A DNA stretch of 64,000 nt, taken from NCBI GenBank assembly GCA_029448655.1, contig JACCLO010000005.1:1364001-1428000 (forward strand), read 5' to 3'. Under the pieces are notes generated by a model, which was given only the letters and a program-made list of their open reading frames with translations, searched no databases and was not told where the DNA came from. Below, piece by piece: positions 55,442-64,000 of the stretch. The translations under genes were made by a program, and so were the position numbers. This DNA comes from Wolfiporia cocos (lineage: Eukaryota > Basidiomycota > Agaricomycetes > Polyporales > Phaeolaceae). How positions within the stretch are numbered: position 1 is the stretch's first letter; each line of letters begins with the position of its first letter.

Positions 55442-56038
55442 ATGGGTTGGTTCTCTGAGGACTCTGAGCAGGCCGTTGCCTACGACCAGGTTTGTGTGCA
55501 CCATCTGGCTTGCATCGTCGTTGCTCTTGCTTACCGTCGTGCGCTACAGGTTACAAACGCGCCCCACAAGGCTGAGCTCTCCCACGAGCTCATCGCTGCT
55601 GCTGCCTCCTACGAGGTAGGATCATGACGTGCTTCATATTAGGACCCTTACTGACGTCGTTGATTATAGGCTGCGAAGGCGTACGAGAAGCACTGTCAGA
55701 CTAACGGCCAGCCCCAGTCTCACGCCGAGGCTAAGGCGCTCCTGTACGTGTGGTCCGTGCGTGTACTTTTGATGAGTTGCTGACCTTTGTGTGCAGCGCT
55801 GGTCTTACCGGTGCCTTTGTCGACCGCATGGTTGAGACCAAGGGTGTAAGTACTGGGCCGACTGCCACGTCATCGTCATCTAACGCGATGTTGTAGCTCG
55901 ACTTCATCGACAAGGAGCGTGCTAAGAGGCAGGGTGAGTATTTCGTGTGATTGCGATGTTGTTACGGTTTCACTGAACGACTGCATAGCGCACGACAACA
56001 CCGTCACGTACGTCGAGCAGGACTACAACGTGTACTAA
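55442..56038 (+). CDS. cipC: CipC-like stress protein (DUF3759)
   Basis: Small soluble protein first described as concanamycin-induced in Aspergillus and abundant in many fungi under stress or host contact; its biochemical role is unknown. Six exons, 55442-55489, 55550-55615, 55670-55743, 55797-55845, 55897-55933 and 55989-56038, join in frame to 107 residues. The sequence MGWFSEDSEQAVAYDQ, NAPHKAELSHELIAAAASYE, AAKAYEKHC and GAFVDRMVETKGLDFIDKE is typical. Five introns of 51-60 bp in a 324-nt coding sequence is a high density. The strong TATA box and CT-rich leader suggest high or inducible expression. Confidence 0.92.
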
Positions 56039-56439
56039 GCGGGGATGCGCGAATCGGAAGTTGTAGCAGCTGTACTACCATCGATGTAGTTGGTCGAATG
56101 CATGATACCATCGGATAAGCATCATAGATCAGTTGTGATCGGTTCGTGAGATGTGATCGGACGGTTATGAACTTGACATGATAAGGCCAGCCAATTTAGA
56201 GTCTTGGCGACTGAAATGGTCCTCAGTGCAGGCACATGCATTCATCTTGTCATCTCGGATGATTGTTGCACGGGATACGCTGAGCATCAATATTGCCTGA
56301 ACAGTACTATGGTTGGCATAGGTGCTCTTCTATCGGGAGGGGCTGTCTCAGTTCAGAGAATCCCATTCCACCACTACCGAAACATGTTGTCTTACTGCGC
56401 ATTCCAGATAGCTCCAGAATTGTCCGGCGACACATGAGA
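56039..56439. other. Convergent 3' spacer
   Basis: 401 bp between the CipC and Orc4 stop codons. Nothing recognised. Confidence 0.5.
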
Positions 56440-58926
56440 TCATTGCATCTTGTTGAGCCACTTCTTCAGATTCGTTTGCCCCATGGCATCCACTGCCGCC
56501 TTGACATCGGCCCTTTCAACCGCACACCGATGCAGCATGAACTCTCGTGCTGTACTCGTCGACGGCGGCACTGTCGTCACAAACACCCGTAGCGAGACAA
56601 GTCTCTCAAATGCCTGGGTATACGGAGTATTTCATGGGTCATTTACATGGACGCCCCATACAGGTGAATGTAGGACTCACGCCTATGAGCACTTCCCGGG
56701 TGCAGCGTACCATACCAATACCGCCGCCATCAACTTGGACAGGCGCAGACTGTGAGGTCCTCACCTGGTCACGGAAGGCCTCGTGAAGCATCTCGAATGT
56801 GAATGCGTCATGGCCGGACGTCTGAGCGTGCATGGCGGCTATCAGGAGACATATGGCCGGGTATGGTAGCGCTAGAGAATTTGTCAGAAGCCGGCCGGTG
56901 ATAAGATGGGCATGTAACTTACTGGAGAGGAAGGCAAAGCGAGGAGGGCATCGCTGGGTACGAGCAGCCGATGCGAATGTAGACGGTGAAGGGAATGGAT
57001 GGGCTGGCGAGAGCTCTAGTACGACTGATGTCTAGAGAGATTGTTATCAATGCAGCCGAGATCTTAAGCAGAACGTGCGCGGAACACGCACCAATATCCG
57101 ACGCAGTGTGTGCACATCCCGAGTGAGCGCGTATGTTTCGCGAAAGGCCTCATCGACTGTATCATTCGCGAGGAACTCGTCCACGCTGGCGTTCCATAGC
57201 GCGTCAAATTCATCATCCGGTTGGTCGTTCCTCGAGGCGGTGAATACAGCCCTTGTGAGAGCCTGCCAGTACTGTACCTGACCTGGGCATGCTGTCCTCA
57301 GCATCCGCCCCGAGAAGCGACTCTTCACGCGCTTCTCCAGTAGGTTTATTGTGTCGACGCGCGTCGTCACTCCAATCACAGCGAGACCGTTGTTTCCCTT
57401 GCCGACTCTGCAGCTTTGCGCAGTGTCGAGAAGACAGTAGAGCAGTGCCTGCCGAGCGTGCATAGCGAACTGGTCGAATGCATCGAGCACAATGACAGTA
57501 GCGCGAGGGAGAGTCGGGATCATCGAAATAAGCGCGAGCAGGTGCGAGGGCGCAGGCAATGCGATAGACACTGAAGCATCTGGAGCATCGAGAAAAGGAT
57601 TCTCTGCGTCCTCTTGAACACCGTCTGCCTTATCGTCCTCCAAAGGCAAGAATGAGCTTCCTGTCTGTAGCGTGAGCTGACGTGCGATCTCGCGTATTGC
57701 AAGCCGGTCATTCTGCTGTGCGTATCCAGACAGCCGGATTGTAATGGGTTGCTCAGGAAGTGTAGAGATTGCCTGTTCAACTAGCTATAGGGAGATAGTC
57801 AGCTCCTTCAATGCTGCGAGCCGATGATGCTCACTCGTGTCTTGCTACTTCCGCGTGGCCCGATGAGCAAACAACTATTACCTTCCCCGCGCATGACAGT
57901 GCCTGTCAGGAGGTCGCTGAGTTGCTCATATGCAACTGCATTCGTGGATGGACCACCATCCTCTTCCTCCACAGCCAGTTCTATTTCGTCGATCTGCGGA
58001 ACATCGCGCAATGATCTCAAGATAGCACGCTGCTGTGCATGTAGAGCCAGATGTAGATCTGGGTGCAGTGTCTGTGTCCTTCGACTCGGAGATACTTGAG
58101 GTGCAGGCTTGCGCTTCGAGGGCGAAGCAGCGGGAGTCAGAGGAAACTGTAACGGCCCGGGAGATGCGGGCGGAGATATCAGACGATTAGGAGCATCGAC
58201 ATCAGAGGAGTTCCTGTCAGGGCTTGGTGATGTGGCACTAGTAGCAGCCAGTATTGAAGTACCTGCGCGCGTAGAACGCCTATCTGGGGATGAGCTTGAA
58301 GGTCCCGCTTGCGTTGTTGACACATCCGTGGTATCTCGCCGAGGCCGACGCGGGGTAGGAGAGCCGGCTTTGGCACGCTTCAACGGAGACACAATCTCGA
58401 CGCATTGCATGACCATACGAGGCGTACCCGCAGGCCTTGGTGTGGGCTTCTTGGGCGGAGTCTCTAGTCGCGCTGTTGGCTTCTTCGAGGGAGCAAGCGG
58501 CGGCTCATCGTCAGCATCCTCATCCTTGTCCCCTTTCTCGCTCTCTTCTTGTGGTGTCTCAAGTTTTCTGCGCTTCGCAGCGCGGGGCTTGCGAGGTTGG
58601 ACGTGTGAGGTGCTGACAGCTGATACTGGCCGCTCTGGTGAAGGAACCTTCTTCCCAATCCGACGACTCCGACGGACAGGTGCAGCATCAGACATAGGTG
58701 CAGCATCGGAAGCAGATGTAGCAGTAGATAAGTTGTCGGGGATAGTCTCTTTAACGTCGTGGGTCACCGGGGTAGGAGCTTTGGCGGGACGTCCACGCCT
58801 GGAGGCTCGAGTCGCTGTCGGCTTTGGAGCTGTGGCTGCTGTAGTGTGCCCGCTTCGCAGTGTTCTTCCTGCGCCTACTAGGTTATTTGCATTTGAGAGA
58901 GCTGAAGCCTTGCGTTTAGGAGGCAT
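56440..58926 (-). CDS. ORC4: Origin recognition complex subunit 4
   Basis: AAA+ subunit of the complex that marks replication origins. The first exon (58926 to about 57834) encodes a 300-residue basic, Ser/Pro-rich extension with AT-hook-like motifs (RRGRPAKA, PRKPRAAKRRK, TPRRPRRD). The AAA+ domain then begins, with Walker A LLIGPRGSSKTR, in which Ser replaces the usual Gly before Lys, and Walker B TVIVLDAFDQFA. Further family blocks are GVTTRVDTINLLEKRVKSRF and MLHEAFRDQV, the latter in the winged-helix part. The last exon ends AAVDAMGQTNLKKWLNKMQ. Introns are about 50-70 bp. The protein of about 730 residues is longer than human ORC4 (436) because of the N-terminal extension. Confidence 0.92.
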
Positions 58927-59349
58927 CAGGGCAATTTAGTATCAGTGTGAGCCTTGTTTCTTGTTGTGTACGAGGAACTGATCATGAGGCACTCCGGGCT
59001 GCGTGACGCGAAACATCACGCGACCTGATGCTTGCTGAGATGGTAGGGCCTGTCACCGTCCCATTTGGGGGAGAGCAACAGGCGAGTTATGATTATAGCT
59101 CTCTAACAGCATGATATTCCACATACGCAAGTTACTTTGTGTCTCCTGGTGAGCAAAGTGGCGGTCAAATTTGATTATGGCGCGCCTGTGGCACGTTCAG
59201 GCTCAGTGGCGCCTATCAAACGCGAGGCGTCACAAACGCGACTTGTCACGCTGAATGTGGCAAAGTTGTTCTCTCCTTCCTGTGCAACGGCAATCCATAC
59301 GTACGTATACTTCTACTCTATATTACTTGAACACTTTCTACGCATAGCA
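58927..59349. other. Divergent promoter between ORC4 and MED20
   Basis: 423 bp between start codons. It includes several GTGACG/CGTCAC-type motifs near 59000-59060 and 59230; no gene seen. Confidence 0.5.
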
Positions 59350-60466
59350 ATGGGGATAACTGGGTGGGGGTTTGCTGCTTGATTGCTCAGTAACGGCTTG
59401 GTTGAACTTGGTGTTGCAAACCCCGGCCAGACTAGCACGATGGATCAACGCACCCACAACTGGCGTTGAGCAACTCCGTAGGAACATAATACTGAATCAC
59501 CAGGTCCGTACAGCTCGGATTGCTACTATAAGCTTCTAGCTGATTAAGAAACAGGGGGTAGTACGTGGAAAATGGCAATTGAGTCTTGGCTCGTACCGTT
59601 CCACCATGGCCACAGTCCCAGGTGTACATATACCGGAGAGGGCCCTATTTACAACGACTATGGGCGGTGCGTGGTATGATCGATGGGTGTCATGACTCTT
59701 GTTACAACCAGCAGTATAGACAACGTTTTCGCACTACTCGAGGACCCTGCTGCTCCCACCAGGGCCGAGGTTCCTCAGGAGATACGTGAGGCGTCTCCTG
59801 GGCATGCATCCGCGATACCAGCGCCCTCACACTATCGCAATACGCTGGTCACCGTGAGTCCCCCAGGCGCACTCGAACAGCTTCTATCACAGCTGCGCGC
59901 GCGCTGGGTGCCCGTGAGACAGGCCGGGCAGTTAGGATCACAGGCGTCCTCTCAGAAGGCGCAGTTGATATCTCAGCAGCTCACCATCGAGGGTCTGGTA
60001 TGTGCCATAGGCACCGACTGGCTAGTCCGATTTGGCCATGTCATCTTAGCCGGCGGTGCTGTGAAGGGAATGCTTGTTGAGGTATGCGTCTATAGCCTCG
60101 TCAGAACCCCGTCTTCTGACTCCTGCCTAGGCTGAATATCTGCCCCTACCCGTCTTACACTGTGACACAATCGACGGCTCCTCAGAATTACTGTCTAATC
60201 TACTCGCTTCTGTTCTCCCTATGTTACCAGATGTCAAGATCGTTGCTGTCACCGTAGCCGATTCTGTATGGGACGAGGTCCTCGGAGGCCCGGAAGATGA
60301 GGAAGGGGTAGAGGCGGACGCTTTGAATGGTGATGCAGATAACGATATTTACGCATCTCCAGACGATCTGCCTGCACTTCGGAAGGGAGATTGGACAGGA
60401 GTAAACAGAGACCGTCGTTCTGCGTTCTCGATAGTAGGTGCATTGAAGCAAGAAGGTTTGCTGTGA
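59350..60466 (+). CDS. MED20: Mediator complex subunit 20
   Basis: Head-module subunit of Mediator, which links activators to RNA polymerase II. The N-terminus was rebuilt by splicing: a 14-nt first exon (59350-59363), exon 59431-59503 and exon from 59555 give MGITGLARWINAPTTGVEQL and GKWQLSLGSYRST, the expected Med20 start. The next joint (TG before GTATGA near 59668) leads to NVFALLEDPAAPTRAE. Later blocks are PPGALEQLLSQLRARWVPVR, GHVILAGGAVKGMLVEAEYL and WTGVNRDRRSAFSIVGAL, with the end at 60466. Without the first two exons the gene would appear truncated at 59683. Confidence 0.88.
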
Positions 60467-60822
60467 CCGTATTGCCGCTTTCACGGAGTGCGAACCGATT
60501 TGTGCTGTGAATGTGTGGTTACTCTGTTTCTTGGAACATTGTCCCGTGGCTGTAAACCCCACCGAACTGGGCCGGTTTGTACACACATATTTACGTGAAC
60601 GCTCGGCGCTTAACCACATCATGCATGGCGCGCACCGAATGCGCACGGCCAAATTCTCTGAGTCCGAGATGGAATTGACTCGTTGTCCGAGGCACCAGCC
60701 GAATTCATATATGCACCTCCCGACAGAGGTGGAGTGGATGCACGACTGCTCACTTTGTTACGTTCACTCACGACCCTCGCTGACGCTGGCCGACTGTTTC
60801 ATCGACCGCCACTTCGTATAGG
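60467..60822. other. Spacer between MED20 and the dehydrogenase kinase gene
   Basis: 356 bp between same-strand genes. ORFs continue through it by chance but show no conserved sequence. Confidence 0.45.
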
Positions 60823-62750
60823 ATGCCATGGCCGTATGACTCGCTCGCTGGGATGCTTGTGCGCTCTGGGTTGTGCTTCAGAAGCTCTCGCGCGAGGCCT
60901 TTGCGCCAATGCCGCTCGCTCTCGAGTGCGCTGCACTTCTATCAGAACCGGCAGCTAGAGCAGTATGCATCGAAGGATGCACAGAGACTAACTCTGAGAC
61001 AGCTGGTACTCACGGATTTACACCCCTCATCTTCGCCTGTGCCTGAGAATGCTGTGAACAGATCTTCTTTGGGCGTTCTATGAATGAAGATCGTCTCATC
61101 AAAGTGAGTGGCTTGTGCCCCCTGGATGTTGAGTGGTCGAAGTCAACACGACGCAGAGTGCGAACTATGTCAGGAACGAATTGCCGGTGCGCATTGCGCA
61201 TAGGCTGCGGGATATGCAAACGCTTCCATACGTGGTGATGAACCAGGAGGGCATTGCCGATGTATATGAAGTGAGCGTACCTTGTGTGTCTCGCGTGAGC
61301 TGCTCATCATAAAGCATGCAAGGCGTACTGCACTGCATTCGACAAGTACGTGCAACACCATGGCAATGATTGATGCGATTATCAACCTTAAGTAGGTTCC
61401 GACGATATCCTCCGGTCTCAAATATGGCTGAAAACGAAGAATTCTGCAAGTTCCTCAGAGCGATACTCGATGACCAGTAAGCCACACTATTTTAAACCTT
61501 CAACGCCTCCATTTACAGTCTACTAGTCGCAGAGCCATCCCAAATCTCTCTCTGGGCATGTCTTTGTCTTCCCCGTACCTGCCACCGGACCGCCTAGATC
61601 CGTTCATGCGTCGCATGCTCGTCTCGCGAATATCTCGCCGCGTGCTCGTCGAGCATCACATCGCCTTGTCTAAAGTTGTCTCAGCGAAACAAAGAGGAGA
61701 GCCCGTACCCGAAAACCGCGTCGGAATTATCAACTTGAGTTTGCATGTCAAGGACAGCATAGAGAGATGCGCGATGTATTTGCGGAAACGCCCGTTCAAC
61801 GTCGACCAGGATTGCAGGATGGGTGCTGCTTGCGATGCAGCGTGGTCTGAAGTAATTGTGGATGGTCATCTGGACACCAAGTTCTCTTACATCCAGGCGC
61901 ATTTAGAGTGCGCTCATGTGTTAGCTTTATACATGTTTATTTAATCTAACTATCGTGGGGCTACAGCTACATCGTTTTCGAACTGCTCAAAAACGTAAGC
62001 GATTCTTCTCGTTCCTGGTGTCAACTCTGAACTTAATCCAGTGCCAGTCATTCAGGGCTACGCGACTCAAGCATCGTGACTCACAACACCTCCCTCCGAT
62101 ACGTGCCACCATTGTCGCTGGTGAGAATGACGTCGCCATTCGCATCTCAGATCAAGGTTCGTCACTTTATTCTATTCTGATAAATTTATGGTTTAGCATT
62201 CTACAGGAGGAGGTTTGCTCACGTCCGAGATCCGATCTCCTTCCGACCTGTTCTCATTTTCACATTTGCGGAATCCAACGCGGTTGGACCCGTCGCGCAT
62301 CGAAGCACTGCGTGCCGTAAGCTCCAGTGGTCGGGGCATGACGGCTACCGTGGACGAGCAGGTGCAAGCTTGGGAGAATGACGCGCGAAAGATAGACCAA
62401 GATAATCCTGAGCATAGAGCTGGCGTTAGCCCTCATCCTAGGACCGGTATTGGCCTGCCTATGAGCAACATTTTTGCTACGTGCGTGAAATGCTGTCTTC
62501 GTACGTTTGTTGATCTGACTATCTCTGTAAAGCTACTTCGGCGGCTCCCTGGAGTTGGTCAGCCTCGACGGTTACGGTGATTTGTTTCTCAGAACCTTCA
62601 ACTGTGTCTTGGATGTCCTGAAATGGATCTGGCAGGTACCGACGTATACCTTCGCCTCCCCAAACTGGTGAGTTTGGTGGATCGCTGGTGAATATGTGAT
62701 CACTGACCTCGATGCAGGGCACGAACCTCGAAGGTATCGAGCTCTGGTAA
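60823..62750 (+). CDS. Mitochondrial alpha-keto-acid dehydrogenase kinase (PDK/BCKDK family)
   Basis: Phosphorylates and inactivates the pyruvate or branched-chain dehydrogenase complex in the mitochondrial matrix. A basic start (MLVRSGLCFRSSRARPLRQC) fits a targeting peptide. The N-terminal helical domain has FYQNRQLEQYASKDAQRLTL, FFGRSMNEDRLIKSANYVRN and FCKFLRAILDDQ. The C-terminal GHKL ATPase domain has the family N-box helix (YIVFELLKN), the D-box ENDVAIRISDQG and the lid glycines HPRTGIGLPMSN, with the end TNLEGIELW. Exon joints at the 61012 donor (QLIFFGRSM) and near 62578 restore frame. The start could be 60823 or 60853. Pyruvate versus branched-chain substrate cannot be decided by eye. 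Confidence 0.88.
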
Positions 62751-63016
62751 CGCTGTTCGCATCGGCGCCAGGTCATACAATAGAATTCAACACGCTGTAT
62801 TTAATAGCCTACAGACATTGTTCATGAGCGCGGTACGATCTCACGCCGCAGTGACAGAAAACGCCAGACGAAAGCGATTAGAGTGCGAACCACGGGCGCT
62901 TGTGAGCTCCGGTTAAATGGAAGGCAGTCGATCAATCACGTGGCGGGAGGGCTATAACATGGAAATGGGCGCCTGAGGCTACAGCACTCTCGTTTTACAG
63001 CGTTGCACTCGACTCA
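62751..63016. other. Spacer before the NDR kinase gene
   Basis: 266 bp between same-strand genes. No gene or RNA recognised. Confidence 0.45.

Positions 63017-64000
<984 letters not shown>

Noticed and set aside
58109..58939. 276-codon plus-strand ORF opposite the Orc4 extension
   Set aside because: A mirror of the low-complexity Orc4 exon, with no start context or splice support.
59683..60135. Start of MED20 at 59683 (MGVMTLVTT...)
   Set aside because: Upstream exons rebuild the conserved Med20 N-terminus in frame, so this ATG lies in or near an intron.

Overview
The window is nuclear DNA of a filamentous basidiomycete, most likely an Agaricomycete. Genes are packed on both strands and split by many introns of about 40-70 bp with GT...AG ends. 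Coding DNA is GC-rich, and several families are typical of this group: short Mogp-type gephyrin fusion, Kex1 carboxypeptidase, DASH subunit Spc19, Mgm101, CipC, and GCK/NDR morphogenesis kinases. The species cannot be named from sequence alone. I support about 34 protein genes. No rRNA, tRNA, CRISPR or intact transposon was seen.

Layout. 1-8 kb: lysophosphatidate acyltransferase (-), a divergent coiled-coil gene (+), a probable nucleolar propeller protein (+), and a long disordered orphan (+). 8.5-18 kb: a Pgc1-like phosphodiesterase (-), a 1.1-kb spacer with a decayed duplication, Spc19 (+), the gephyrin-type molybdopterin enzyme (-), and Kex1 (-). 17.8-28.4 kb: a thioredoxin-like ER protein (+), Mgm101 (-), a GCP5-like gamma-tubulin complex protein (+), a CSN12/Thp1-like PCI protein (+), and a myristoylation-motif vWA protein (+). 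28.8-37.2 kb: Swc4/DMAP1 (-), NDUFAF3 (+), an unknown small acidic protein (-), NDUFA8 (+), Vtc1 (-), Tho7 (+), and short tRNase Z (-).

37.8-46.3 kb is the most lineage-specific stretch: an acidic orphan, a W/P-rich basidiomycete family, a tandem pair of related membrane coiled-coil proteins, a single-exon protein with a Gag-like look, and then ribosomal protein L35. 46.3-64 kb: a 1-kb stretch without a clear gene, a GCKIII-type kinase (+), a Tgl4-type patatin lipase (-), CipC (+), Orc4 (-), Mediator Med20 (+), a mitochondrial dehydrogenase kinase (+), and the 5' half of an NDR kinase (+) cut by the window end.

Most genes are housekeeping genes without an operon logic. Some neighbour pairs are functionally suggestive: complex I subunit and complex I assembly factor 1.7 kb apart; two kinases of the same morphogenesis network 16 kb apart; two secretory-pathway genes sharing a divergent promoter. 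Exon coordinates given are my own splice-site readings, checked for reading-frame continuity where stated. No transcript data were available.
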